DNA from: a bacterium
GTDB taxonomy: Bacteria; Patescibacteriota; Microgenomatia; UBA8517
DNA: 13,847 nucleotides
NCBI GenBank assembly: GCA_021824385.1
Contig: JAKAKU010000038.1
Span: 1 to 13,847, forward strand
Reading direction: 5' to 3'
Shown: positions 4,925-13,163 of the stretch, in pieces
Layout of the letters: each line of letters starts with the position of its first letter
How positions within the stretch are numbered: position 1 is the stretch's first letter
Position numbers and translations under genes: made by a program
Notes under the pieces: generated by a model
Seen by the model: only the letters and a program-made list of their open reading frames with translations
Told to the model about the DNA's origin: nothing
Databases searched by the model: none

Positions 4925-6083
4925 TTGGCCTGAGGCATAAACACAACACTATCCACATACATACCCATGGGTAAAATAACGTATTAGTAAACTGGGTATG
5001 CAACAAAACTGCCGTAAAAACCGATAATACGAATGGATTCTTATTTGATTTAATTAGTTGAATGATACCCCACGTAACAAAAAGTACACCAACAATACCC
5101 ATGGTGGCAAAAATAAAGACCAGGCTATTATCTGCACCTGAGCAGGAATGAGAAAACAGTACTGCTGATGTGTCAAGATTGTTAGAATTCTTCACATAAC
5201 AAAGGTTGTTATACCCCACACCAAAAAGCGGACTAGCCTTCCCCAGAGCAATTGTTTCTGAAGAATTCTGAAACTTCGAGATAATAGAAAAAGTTCTCTC
5301 AAGTTTCACACCTTCTCCGCCATCTGGCCGGGGCAAAAGCGTTAAGGTAAACACAAAAAGAATGGTTGCTATGACATATTTCAGCTTAATTTTTCGCTGT
5401 AAAAAAGTATAAACAACAAGACCTGCTAAAAGCGATAAAAAGCTTGCGCGTGAGTATGTAAGCAGGAGTGAGATAGACACTACGGCTATACTTATCCCTT
5501 TTACTAAGTTACTTTTGGGTCTCCAATAGAGCCCCATAAATAAAAGTGAGAGGACGAGCAATATTCCCGTAAAGGCTGGGTCCAGAAAGGTTGAAATTAG
5601 CCTAAAATAATGATCATCCCAACCCAATATTTTTAGAAACCGTGTATCGGGAAGAAGCAGATATTGAATAAGTCCAGATACACTTATGATAAGAGCATTC
5701 ATTATAAAAAATATCGATATTTCCTGACTACTTACTATCCGATCTTTCCACAAAATATAGGCGAACATAACATAGGTACACGCACGTAGGAGATACAAAA
5801 ATGATTGCAAATACACAATATCGAAATAAAGCATTCCAAACACATAACTAAAGAGGAGTATTACAACGAACTTAAAAACATCACTATATATAAAGTCTTT
5901 TATGAGTGTTCTTTTTTCTACAAAAGAAAGCACCACAAAGAGCAAAGCGAAAAAATCAGCAAAATGAATTGATATGAGTGAGTGGAGTGAAAGTGTAATG
6001 AGCAGTGCCGGAATCTGGCCAAATGGAAAAACTGCAAGGTACAGTAAAAGAATAATTTTTCTTAAGCTTTGTGTTTTAACCAT
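4908..6083 (-). CDS. O-antigen polymerase/ligase family membrane protein (Wzy/WaaL-like)
   Basis: Polytopic membrane protein with about ten hydrophobic helices. The family either polymerises lipid-linked oligosaccharide repeats (Wzy) or transfers the finished glycan to an acceptor (WaaL). Numbering from the upstream TTG, the Wzy_C core is visible: TYSRASFLSLLAG (213-225) with the conserved Arg, then a large external loop carrying PLFGVGYNN (289-297). SHSCSGADNSLVFIFATMGIVGVL (315-338) stands for the usual HN-x-YL-x-LxE-G-xxG block. I prefer ATG 6083 (MVKTQSLRK, 391 aa); an in-frame TTG at 6095 would add four residues. Neither has a Shine-Dalgarno site. It is last in the cluster, overlaps the preceding gene by 22 nt, and runs 17 nt into the convergent Ig-like gene. 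Polymerase and ligase cannot be told apart by sequence; the flippase nearby favours Wzy. Confidence 0.85.
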   Translation of the reverse strand: MVKTQSLRKIILLLYLAVFPFGQIPALLITLSLHSLISIHFADFFALLFVVLSFVEKRTLIKDFIYSDVFKFVVILLFSYVFGMLYFDIVYLQSFLYLLRACTYVMFAYILWKDRIVSSQEISIFFIMNALIISVSGLIQYLLLPDTRFLKILGWDDHYFRLISTFLDPAFTGILLVLSLLFMGLYWRPKSNLVKGISIAVVSISLLLTYSRASFLSLLAGLVVYTFLQRKIKLKYVIATILFVFTLTLLPRPDGGEGVKLERTFSIISKFQNSSETIALGKASPLFGVGYNNLCYVKNSNNLDTSAVLFSHSCSGADNSLVFIFATMGIVGVLFVTWGIIQLIKSNKNPFVLSVFTAVLLHTQFTNTLFYPWVCMWIVLCLCLRPITEEK

Positions 6084-6838
6084 ATATACGTCCAAGAAAG
6101 AAATGAGTGAAAGCTCATTGTAACAGCCAATACAAACCCCCGATTACCATCCAAAAATCCTAATCTATATACAAAATTATAAAAAAACTTTCCCAGAGGC
6201 CACACGAGTATTTTTATAAGCGATGACTTCTTACCTTCTTTTCTAAGCATATCAGCGTGAATTTTTGCCCGCTCCCCAATGTCAGAAAGAAACTCGGCGT
6301 ATGTTTGGTGAGGAAAATGAAGAAGTGGACTTTTAAGATACGAAACGTTTGCCTTTGTATTCCATGTCTCATGAATATTACGACTCCATGTACCAACATC
6401 TCGCTTTGCTAAACGAAGAATATGACCTTTGCCGAATGATCCAAATGTTGCAAGCTCACCAAAAAACATGGGTTTATTCCATAAAACATCTACCCTTCGA
6501 ATAAAATATGCAGAGTGCTTTTCGTTTGTAACTATCTGAAATAAAATTTCATTTGAAAGTTCTTTGGTAACAACCTCATCTGCATCTACAAACAAAACCC
6601 ATTTGCCGTGAGTTTTTTGTAATCCAAAATTTCGCTGTTGTGCAAAATTTTTATTTAGAGAATGAATATAAACCTTTGCTTTTGCACCTCTAGCAAGTTG
6701 TACTGTTCGATCTGTTGAATTATCATCGATAACTATTATTTCGTCGCAAAACGATAAACTTTGTAAACATCTTTCAATGTTTTTTTCTTCATTTTTGGTA
6801 ATAACTACCGCACTAAGTAATAATTGGGTCGATGTCAT
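6062..6838 (-). CDS. Family 2 glycosyltransferase, WaaE/KdtX-like
   Basis: A 258-aa cytoplasmic or membrane-associated GT-A enzyme that would add a sugar from a nucleotide donor during glycan assembly. Seen: LSAVVITKNEEKNIERCL (8-25) at the start of the nucleotide-binding fold, EIIVIDDNSTDRT (33-45), the metal-binding DAD in FVDADEVV (83-90), and W-x3-IHE (151-157), an acceptor-side motif. The C-terminal GFLDGNRGFVLA (227-238) is typical of the WaaE/KdtX type, which adds hexoses to lipopolysaccharide core or similar lipid-linked acceptors. Length is normal. It overlaps the upstream gene by 26 nt and the downstream one by 22 nt, so translation is probably coupled. Donor and acceptor sugars cannot be read from the sequence. 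Confidence 0.9.
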   Translation of the reverse strand: MTSTQLLLSAVVITKNEEKNIERCLQSLSFCDEIIVIDDNSTDRTVQLARGAKAKVYIHSLNKNFAQQRNFGLQKTHGKWVLFVDADEVVTKELSNEILFQIVTNEKHSAYFIRRVDVLWNKPMFFGELATFGSFGKGHILRLAKRDVGTWSRNIHETWNTKANVSYLKSPLLHFPHQTYAEFLSDIGERAKIHADMLRKEGKKSSLIKILVWPLGKFFYNFVYRLGFLDGNRGFVLAVTMSFHSFLSWTYIWLKHKA

Positions 6839-9071
6839 ATTTTATTGTTACCGTTAGTCCTCCTTCTGAAAAAATAATTTTCTCATCAGGTTGAACGTTG
6901 TTGTTCTCATATATCGTATAAATAAGTGGACTATTTGAAACCGGCTCATTACCTTTTTTCCACAAAAGATATATATAGTTCTGGCTATAATACTTTTCAA
7001 AATGGTCGTACGGCCCAATACGAATAAGTGAAAAATTTCTTCCGTGAGCGTCGTCAACAATTGCAGATGCAGCCTTTAGCTGTAGCTGATATGGAACTGG
7101 AGCAGTGATTACTATGCTATTTTGATTCTCATAAAACCAGTTTGCAGAAAAGTAAAATGAAAAATTGTACGTTACAAATAACAATGAAAGAAAAAGTACT
7201 AATGAGACTTTTTTAAGTTTAGAAAGACCAATCGAGACAAGAATTATGAGTACCGGGTACAGCGGCAAATAGTAGTGCGTAGGTGGCTCCCCATGAATAA
7301 ATATTGCTATATATCCAAAAATAAGTAAATTTGTAAGTAAGAGAACGGTACTTTTTTTGCCTCTATATTCGGCAATAACCCCGCGAACGGTGAAAGTAAG
7401 AATAATAAAAAGGACTATTAATGAAACAAAATACGGTGCATTTGCAGGCAAAAAGGCAGATTTTAAAAATTGCAATCCACTTCCTACATTTGTTTCAGCA
7501 ACAGAAGAATTAATATTGTTTTTTGGAACCAATCCCACAAAACCTCCAATTCGATACGGAATCCACAATAATGCATTCTTTAACATTACAAATCCGCTGA
7601 GCACATTATATAAAATAAATGGGATACTCCCGAGTATCGTCCCTTTTATGAAGTTAATAATTGTTTGTTTAAAATACGCTTTTTCGTTAAAAACGAGGAG
7701 TAGTATGGCAGGCACATACACAATGGGAGTTAGGTGAAAGTTGAGCAAAATAGCAAAAAACAAACCGGATAAAAAATATTTCTTTCTAACAAGAAAGTAG
7801 AACAATGGATAAAAAAGGAGAAGGGTCAAGCTAAAAAACCTACTTTCATGAGCAAAACTTATGTATGCGGGTGAAAACGCTATTAAGAAAGAGCTTATAA
7901 TTGCGATTTTTTTATTAAAGGTATTTTTTACTACCCAGTAGTTAACAACAATAAGGGCAGAATGTAAAAATGCAAACGAATATGCAACACCAATAGGATC
8001 ATATTTTGATAACAACAATATTGGTGAAAAGAGCCAGTAATAGAGTGGTCCAAAAGACAGCCACGGGTGTGATGTAGGTGGGCCCAAAAGTGGGATGACA
8101 CCGGTTGTAAAAATATTTTTCATAGCCAGGTAGTTATCACCCAGTTCACCATGAAAAACCATATTTTCATGAAGTTTAAAATATCTCAAAAATGTTCCAA
8201 TTGCGAGAACCATAAAAAGAAGTGCTTCATACTTACCAAACCGAGCCACACTTTCTACGAGTAGAGCCTTAAAGAGCCCGAAATGTTTTCGAAAGTAATG
8301 TTGCCTGCTTTCAACAAAGATTTTTTTAATTTTTTGATTTTCAATGTTTTCGGTGCTTTTGCCGACTGAGTGTAAAACGGTAGCCGTATTGATAATCCAC
8401 AATTCCCAACCGTTCTTTTTAAGGCGTCTGCCCAAGTCACTTTCTTCATAGTATAAAAATAGCTTTTCATCATACGAGCCCGCTTCAATGAGTGCTTTTT
8501 TTCGAAAAAGTGCAACAGAGCCAGCAACTGCCCATACTTGCGTTGGTTTTTGTCGTATTTCAGGAGTCAAATAATACGCTCTTGAGAACGGATTATGTGG
8601 GAAAAATTTATTTAAAAAAGAAAGCGAAAAAATTGCTCTAAGTGGAGTTAATTCTCCAGTGCCCAGCGGTATTTTTGTTCCGTGTGTTATCTGATACGCG
8701 GTACCAACTGCAGCAGCACCTTTGTGAGTTTTTAGAAATTCATGCAGTTTCTGAATAGTATTCTTTTGAACAACTACATCAGGGTTTATGACCAGCACAT
8801 ACTCCCCTGATGCATTTGATATGGCTAGATTATTGCCGGCTCCATACCCTCCATTTCGACGAGCTTTAATTGACCAAACTTTAGGATACTTTTTTATAAT
8901 TTCAGAAACATGCGATTCGCCTTCGTTATTGTCTATTACAATGGTTTCGTGGTTTGGAGTAAATGTGCTTGTGTAAATTGCTGACAAACACTTTTTAAGC
9001 TGCAAATCTGCTTTATACGCAACGATACAAATAGATAACTCTGGGCGTTTAGATTGTTTCACTTTTTGCAT
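6813..9071 (-). CDS. Fusion of a GT2 glycosyltransferase and a GT-C (PMT/ArnT-like) membrane glycosyltransferase
   Basis: A 752-aa two-enzyme protein. Residues 1-265 are a rhamnosyltransferase-like GT2 domain: LSICIVAYK (12-20), TIVIDNNEGE (43-52), RRNGGYGAGNNLAI (71-84), NPD metal-binding segment (97-99), AGSVALFRKKAL (183-194) and YYEESDLGRRL (207-217). From 281 a GT-C membrane domain begins, with about eleven helices. Its first external loop has GELGDN (309-313), placing an acidic residue where PMT/ArnT-type enzymes keep their catalytic Asp, and HESRF (408-412) recalls the same family. A soluble tail (about 645-752) follows. GT-C enzymes use a polyprenyl-phosphate sugar donor on the outer face. 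The N-terminal domain could make that donor or a cytoplasmic linkage. It overlaps both neighbours. No frameshift is seen, so the fusion is real in this window. Confidence 0.88.
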   Translation of the reverse strand: MQKVKQSKRPELSICIVAYKADLQLKKCLSAIYTSTFTPNHETIVIDNNEGESHVSEIIKKYPKVWSIKARRNGGYGAGNNLAISNASGEYVLVINPDVVVQKNTIQKLHEFLKTHKGAAAVGTAYQITHGTKIPLGTGELTPLRAIFSLSFLNKFFPHNPFSRAYYLTPEIRQKPTQVWAVAGSVALFRKKALIEAGSYDEKLFLYYEESDLGRRLKKNGWELWIINTATVLHSVGKSTENIENQKIKKIFVESRQHYFRKHFGLFKALLVESVARFGKYEALLFMVLAIGTFLRYFKLHENMVFHGELGDNYLAMKNIFTTGVIPLLGPPTSHPWLSFGPLYYWLFSPILLLSKYDPIGVAYSFAFLHSALIVVNYWVVKNTFNKKIAIISSFLIAFSPAYISFAHESRFFSLTLLLFYPLFYFLVRKKYFLSGLFFAILLNFHLTPIVYVPAILLLVFNEKAYFKQTIINFIKGTILGSIPFILYNVLSGFVMLKNALLWIPYRIGGFVGLVPKNNINSSVAETNVGSGLQFLKSAFLPANAPYFVSLIVLFIILTFTVRGVIAEYRGKKSTVLLLTNLLIFGYIAIFIHGEPPTHYYLPLYPVLIILVSIGLSKLKKVSLVLFLSLLFVTYNFSFYFSANWFYENQNSIVITAPVPYQLQLKAASAIVDDAHGRNFSLIRIGPYDHFEKYYSQNYIYLLWKKGNEPVSNSPLIYTIYENNNVQPDEKIIFSEGGLTVTIKYDIDPIIT

Positions 9072-9838
9072 AATGCAATTAAATATTCGGCAGAATCAAG
9101 ATTATTTTTGCTCATTATATAGTCCGACTTTGTTACGTGTTCTTGCTCTTTCCTTCCAACCAAATTTCCGACATATTTCCATACAAACTCTTTTGTGTCG
9201 CCATCTAAAAGTTTTCTAAACTTTAAAACATCAATATCAACAAGAGCCTGACGAACTTTTTGGGAAAACATAAATTTGTTTACACTCTGTAATGCCTTTT
9301 TACTTTTTCTCTGACCATAAGTAGTTACCTGAGAAAAATGTTTTTTAAGAAGTCGCCTAAATTCTTCTGGGCTATATTCCTTCGTGTGATACGGGCTCAT
9401 GAGTTTTCCGTTTGGCGACTGTATAAGACGATTTGGGGTAGACACAATAAAAACTCCTTTTGGAGTTAACACTCTGGAAACTTCTTTTAAAAATGTGTGT
9501 TGATTTTCCAAATGCTCGATCATTTCAAAAGCAACTACCGATTCAAAGGAATGATTTTTGAAAATTAGATCATTTACATCCATTTTAAGAAATGACGCGT
9601 TAGGGTTTGCATACTTTTTTTGAGCATATGATAATGCCTCATCATTTATATCAATGCCAATGTAACTGTTACTTTTTTTGAGGAGTATTTGAGAGCCATA
9701 CCCCGTTCCACAGGCAAGGTCCAAAACAGTTTTGTGTGCTGAGATATACTTTTTTGCAAAAACATATCGAGCGACTGCTTCCTGCATCAAAAAGTTAGCA
9801 GTTATAGTAGGAACTGCGCGCTCTGTAAAATTAGTCAT
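9059..9838 (-). CDS. Class I SAM-dependent methyltransferase
   Basis: A 259-aa soluble enzyme of the Methyltransf_11/23 type. SAM-binding motif I is VLDLACGTGYGS (38-49), the acidic end of strand 2 is YIGIDIND (59-66), and motif II region is FESVVAFEMIEHLEN (98-112). RVLTPKGVFIVSTPNR (122-137) and HTKEYSPEEFRRLL (151-164) are blocks common in methyltransferases of polysaccharide clusters. Its place between the flippase and the glycosyltransferases suggests it methylates a sugar or a chain end, which in some systems stops chain growth; this role is inferred. It starts inside the end of the flippase gene (8-nt overlap) and its own end overlaps the next gene by 13 nt, so coupled translation is likely. 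The acceptor is unknown. Confidence 0.92.
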   Translation of the reverse strand: MTNFTERAVPTITANFLMQEAVARYVFAKKYISAHKTVLDLACGTGYGSQILLKKSNSYIGIDINDEALSYAQKKYANPNASFLKMDVNDLIFKNHSFESVVAFEMIEHLENQHTFLKEVSRVLTPKGVFIVSTPNRLIQSPNGKLMSPYHTKEYSPEEFRRLLKKHFSQVTTYGQRKSKKALQSVNKFMFSQKVRQALVDIDVLKFRKLLDGDTKEFVWKYVGNLVGRKEQEHVTKSDYIMSKNNLDSAEYLIALCKK

Positions 9839-11054
9839 TTTTTTGTGTTTTTAAAAGAAAATACAAAACGGGAATCATTGAAAATAGTGCTCCAATCAGT
9901 GCAGCTACAGCCGCTCCGATCATTCCAAAACTATTTACCAGCGGAATTATCGTTACAAACATTGCAACAAATGCAAAGAGTGGAATAACCGTTACAATTT
10001 CTTGTTTTTCAACTGCTAGGAAATATGCATACGACGATAACACGAGTGACTTTACAAAGGCAAATATCGCAAGAACACGAAGCGTTGGCACAATTGACAT
10101 CCACTTTTGTCCCAGTACAAGCGAAACAAATGTATTGGTAAACAAAATAAGAATAAGAGCGGCAAAACCAACAAGAACTGCCACTACACCGACCGTTTTT
10201 AAATAGGCCGCAAAAAGTTGTTTTCTATTTGCAGAAATTTTCATAAATATTGGGAAGGTTACTTTTGACAAGATGTTGCTTATTTCTGTAACGGGAAGAG
10301 TGGATACTTGATATGACATTTGATACAAACCGAGTGGTGTTGAACCGAGAAGCCTCCCTACCACGATGTTGTCGCCATTTTGAATAAAATAATCAAGTAT
10401 CCCTGTTGCAGTAAGCCATTTGCCACGGTGAACAATAAATGAAATGCTTTCTTTTGAAATGTTAAAGTGTGGTTTTGGATTTAAATAGATGTGTGAAAGT
10501 ATTAGTTCTACCAGTGCTCCTACCATAAGTCCCCATACTAAACTCTCAGGACTTCTTAGAATGAATGCAAGGAGAATGGAAACGAATGCGTCAATCGAAA
10601 AAATTACCGTCCGAAATATAAATTCCTCTTTAAACAGTAAATTTTTCTGAAAGTTTACTTCTGACGGGTTTATAAATCCTCGGAAAATTGGGATTACTGC
10701 ACAAAGAACAATTAAATGTGCACTTTCAGGAATATGAAAAAACACTGATATCGGGCCACTCAAAAGAACCATTATAAATGCTATTCCAAAACCTCTCACA
10801 ATAGACACCACCCATGCACTATTTATATATTCAGTAACTTTACCTTTTTGCTGAACCAGCACGGTGTTTACTCCCGTCTCTGTTAGTACTTCAAGAAGAG
10901 ACATGGTAAGTGCAACAACGCCAAAAACGCCAAATTGTTCGGGTGACAAAAGGCGCGCAAGAAGTATTGTTTTAACAAGACTCAGAATCCTGGTAAATCC
11001 ACGAAAAGAACCAATCCAAAAAATTCCACGAGCAGTGTCCTTAAAATATCCCAT
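9831..11054 (-). CDS. Polysaccharide flippase (PST/Wzx family, MOP superfamily)
   Basis: A 407-aa polytopic protein with about eleven to twelve helices, somewhat shorter than the usual 420-500 aa. The N-terminus is typical of Wzx/WzxC-like exporters: an amphipathic start (GYFKDTARGIFWIGSFRGFTRILSLVK), then LLARLLSPEQFGVFGVVALT (31-50), a strong family hallmark, and GVNTVLVQQKG (61-71). The central loop KENLLFKEEF-like segment after NPSEVNFQKN (about 127) also fits. It would turn lipid-linked oligosaccharide from the inner to the outer face of the membrane, feeding the Wzy-like protein downstream. It has its own promoter, with TATAAT only 8 nt before the ATG and overlapping the stop codon of the gene before it. 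It overlaps the methyltransferase start by 8 nt. Confidence 0.93.
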   Translation of the reverse strand: MGYFKDTARGIFWIGSFRGFTRILSLVKTILLARLLSPEQFGVFGVVALTMSLLEVLTETGVNTVLVQQKGKVTEYINSAWVVSIVRGFGIAFIMVLLSGPISVFFHIPESAHLIVLCAVIPIFRGFINPSEVNFQKNLLFKEEFIFRTVIFSIDAFVSILLAFILRSPESLVWGLMVGALVELILSHIYLNPKPHFNISKESISFIVHRGKWLTATGILDYFIQNGDNIVVGRLLGSTPLGLYQMSYQVSTLPVTEISNILSKVTFPIFMKISANRKQLFAAYLKTVGVVAVLVGFAALILILFTNTFVSLVLGQKWMSIVPTLRVLAIFAFVKSLVLSSYAYFLAVEKQEIVTVIPLFAFVAMFVTIIPLVNSFGMIGAAVAALIGALFSMIPVLYFLLKTQKND

Positions 11055-11062
11055 ACACGGGT

Positions 11063-11068
11063 ATTATA
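11063..11068 (-). promoter_or_regulatory. -10 box of the flippase gene (leaderless), inside a dyad
   Basis: A perfect TATAAT on the minus strand sits 8 nt before the flippase ATG, so its transcript would have a 0-2 nt leader. The hexamer contains the TAA stop (11066-11064) of the preceding glycosyltransferase. It is flanked by an inverted repeat, ACACG (11055-11059) and CGTGT (11069-11073), a layout where a repressor could cover the -10 box. Confidence 0.55.
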
Positions 11069-12044
11069 CGTGTTTTCGTGTGCGAGAAAACAGAAGTTCT
11101 GATCCAAATCCAAGCATTATGGATATATCTGATGCAATTTGAACAAACGGAACGAAAAGGAGAGCTAAAAAGCTGTCTACATCATTATGCAGCTTCCAAA
11201 TCGACCATGAGGTATACCCCACAAAAACATAGATAAAAATGACAAACAAAAAGGGCATAAAAATACTACCCAAAAGAAGAAATAAAAATACAATATATCG
11301 AATAAAAATTGTTGCAATTTTGATGTTGTGAGTATGAAGTTTTTGTGCAGGATGCCACCAAATTCCGGTTTGTGCATCTCCTTTGGCATACCAGTAAAAT
11401 TTCTTAACTGTTTCAGTAAATGTAGAAGGGACTGTCCACTCTACCAAGGCATCGGCACGGCGAATAATAGGGATATTATGGCTCATGACTTTGTAGTTGA
11501 ACAACGTATCCTCCCCTGCCCGGACTAAATGTTCATCAAATCCTCCAACCGCTTTCCACACGTCTTTATCAAAAGCTATTGATCGAGCGGAAGGTAGAAA
11601 AGATCGGGGGTCAAATTCGCGAGCTGTTACCCCATGAAACGGTGCCACTGCCTTTTGGCAAATGTTCTTGGCTTTCATTTCATAAAAACCTGCAACAACT
11701 ACATTTTTATTTTCCTTAAAAGGCTCCGTAATTTTCTTGAGCCAGTTAGGCTTTGCGACACAACCTGCGTCAACCATTGCAATGATATTATTCTTGGCGT
11801 TTTGAACTCCCACATTTCGTCCATGTGATATGTTCCCCTGCTCTTCAATCAAACGAACATTCATTTTTTTGTGTTTAAAGCCGTATCTCACAACTTTATC
11901 TCGCGTGTCATCGGTTGACCCTCCATCTACAACAATAATCTCTTGAGGCTTAAGGGTTTGTTTTTTGAGGGAAGAAAGGAGGGGAATAATACTTTTTGAT
12001 TCGTTCAGTACAGTAACAACCACTGAAACTGCAATATCAGCCAT
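11064..12044 (-). CDS. Membrane-tethered family 2 glycosyltransferase
   Basis: A 326-aa protein: an N-terminal GT-A domain (about 1-235) and a C-terminal membrane part with about three helices (245-277 and 292-312). Motifs: VSVVVTVLNESKSI (6-19), EIIVVDGGSTDDT (35-47), GNISHGRNVG (70-79), MVDAGC (90-95) where DxD would lie, RSIAFDKDVWKAVGGFDE (154-171) and AGEDTLFNYKV (176-186) with the catalytic-base-type ED. The second Asp of DxD is replaced by Gly (DAG); I believe this variant occurs elsewhere in GT2, so activity is still likely. It acts at the inner membrane face in glycan assembly. It lies 24 nt downstream of the GT4 gene and has its own leaderless promoter. Confidence 0.9.
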   Translation of the reverse strand: MADIAVSVVVTVLNESKSIIPLLSSLKKQTLKPQEIIVVDGGSTDDTRDKVVRYGFKHKKMNVRLIEEQGNISHGRNVGVQNAKNNIIAMVDAGCVAKPNWLKKITEPFKENKNVVVAGFYEMKAKNICQKAVAPFHGVTAREFDPRSFLPSARSIAFDKDVWKAVGGFDEHLVRAGEDTLFNYKVMSHNIPIIRRADALVEWTVPSTFTETVKKFYWYAKGDAQTGIWWHPAQKLHTHNIKIATIFIRYIVFLFLLLGSIFMPFLFVIFIYVFVGYTSWSIWKLHNDVDSFLALLFVPFVQIASDISIMLGFGSELLFSRTRKHV

Positions 12045-12054
12045 ATTTAAGTAA

Positions 12055-12083
12055 ATTATATGCCTTGTTCAGGCGTTCCACAA
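12055..12083 (-). promoter_or_regulatory. Internal promoter of the membrane-tethered GT2 gene (leaderless)
   Basis: On the minus strand TTGTGG (12078-12083) and a perfect TATAAT (12055-12060) are 17 bp apart. The hexamer ends 10 nt before the ATG at 12044, predicting a leader of about 3-4 nt. The -35 box lies in the end of the GT4 gene, so the cluster can be transcribed from its second gene on its own. Confidence 0.62.
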
Positions 12084-13070
12084 ATTAAGGTAAAGTTTAG
12101 TAGTCTTTTCCCAAGTTTGAGAAATCGCCCATTCATGAGCCAACTTAATTTTAAAACTTTCAGTCGAATAATGTTTCAAAAAGTTAATTATTTGCCTTTC
12201 AGAATGGCAAATAGTTATAAGTTTTGAAAAAGCTTCGTGTTCAAATGCAATTTTTCTCACAAAGTTGTGAGTGATAACAGCAGTCAGACGACTTGCAGCC
12301 ATTGAATCAATTGTTGATAGATACCCTCCAGCGAAACAGATATCACAATTCTCCAGTGCATATGAAACGTCTTTTACGAAGCCTTTAACTACTCCTACAG
12401 AAGTGCAATCAGCACGAAGTGGACCATCACCATAAAAAGTAGCTTTGTAACCGGTAGATCTCAAAGCTCCTATGAGTAGCGGTAAACCAGTATCACTTTC
12501 TAAACGGCCAATATATATAATTTTGGGGTTCTTCCGTAACTTTCTCAAACTCAAATTAATCTCAGTACTCCCATAGGTAACAACCGTAGATTTAATACCA
12601 TATAACTGCTCCAAATACTTTCCAATACATATATTTCCGTCTGTTAGAAAATATGCAAGCTTCTTTTGTAATAAACTACTTAACGGTATTGGATACCTAC
12701 CTTCCCACCCATGAAATGTTATGTACATCTTTTTCCAAAAGAAGATGACGCGTAGTGGTAATATCCAAATAAAAACGTCATGGACATGAATCACATCACT
12801 TTCGTAAACCAGTTTAATTTTCTTAAGAAGCTCAAACCAGATTAAAAAAAGTCCGATTATTCGAATATGTGGGTATTTGAATCTCGCTATTCGGATTCCA
12901 GCAGATACTTCGTCTGATGAAAGCCTATTGTCATATTTCTCAGTTAAAACAGTTACTTTTGCATTACCAGATTTGGTGAGCAAATTTGAGACCTGACTCA
13001 CATGCTTTTCTACCCCACCCAAATGTGGTGAATAAAACTTTGTGAGAAATAAGAGTTTAATAGTTGACAT
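12069..13070 (-). CDS. Family 4 glycosyltransferase with altered E-x7-E motif
   Basis: A 333-aa GT-B enzyme, first gene of the polysaccharide cluster. The N-terminal acceptor domain is clear: LLFLTKFYSPHLGGVEKHV (6-24), VIHVHD (93-98) and FHGWEGRYP (119-127). The C-terminal donor domain opens with PKIIYIGRLESDTGLPLLIGAL (182-203) and FYGDGPLR (212-219). It then departs from the family: where E-G-F-G-L-P-x-L-E-A-M-A is normal, it has AGGYLSTIDSMA (247-258), so the first Glu is Ala and the second is Asp. The length is also slightly short for GT4 (usually 350-400). It may use a different donor contact or have reduced activity. GT4 enzymes retain the anomeric configuration and act in the cytoplasm on lipid-linked acceptors. 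No Shine-Dalgarno site is seen. Confidence 0.88.
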   Translation of the reverse strand: MSTIKLLFLTKFYSPHLGGVEKHVSQVSNLLTKSGNAKVTVLTEKYDNRLSSDEVSAGIRIARFKYPHIRIIGLFLIWFELLKKIKLVYESDVIHVHDVFIWILPLRVIFFWKKMYITFHGWEGRYPIPLSSLLQKKLAYFLTDGNICIGKYLEQLYGIKSTVVTYGSTEINLSLRKLRKNPKIIYIGRLESDTGLPLLIGALRSTGYKATFYGDGPLRADCTSVGVVKGFVKDVSYALENCDICFAGGYLSTIDSMAASRLTAVITHNFVRKIAFEHEAFSKLITICHSERQIINFLKHYSTESFKIKLAHEWAISQTWEKTTKLYLNLWNA

Positions 13071-13100
13071 AATATTTTACTAATCATATGTTATAAACTT

Positions 13101-13129
13101 TTTATAGAATCAGAGACCTTTTTCTTCAA
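13101..13129 (-). promoter_or_regulatory. Main promoter of the polysaccharide cluster
   Basis: On the minus strand TTGAAG (13124-13129) and TATAAA (13101-13106) are exactly 17 bp apart. Initiation near 13094 would give a 23-nt AU-rich leader before ATG 13070, with no Shine-Dalgarno site. No terminator separates it from the upstream membrane-protein gene, so readthrough is possible. Confidence 0.58.
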
Positions 13130-13163
13130 TGCAAATCTCACGCAATCTCATACATTCTTATTC

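Noticed and set aside
7357-7737. 126-codon plus-strand open frame inside the GT2/GT-C fusion
   Set aside because: The opposite strand encodes membrane helices of the GT-C domain without a break; long antisense frames are common in such sequence.
13081-13163. Possible terminator between the three-helix protein and the GT4 gene
   Set aside because: No GC-rich stem followed by a T-run is present in the minus-strand direction; only AT-rich sequence and the cluster promoter are seen.
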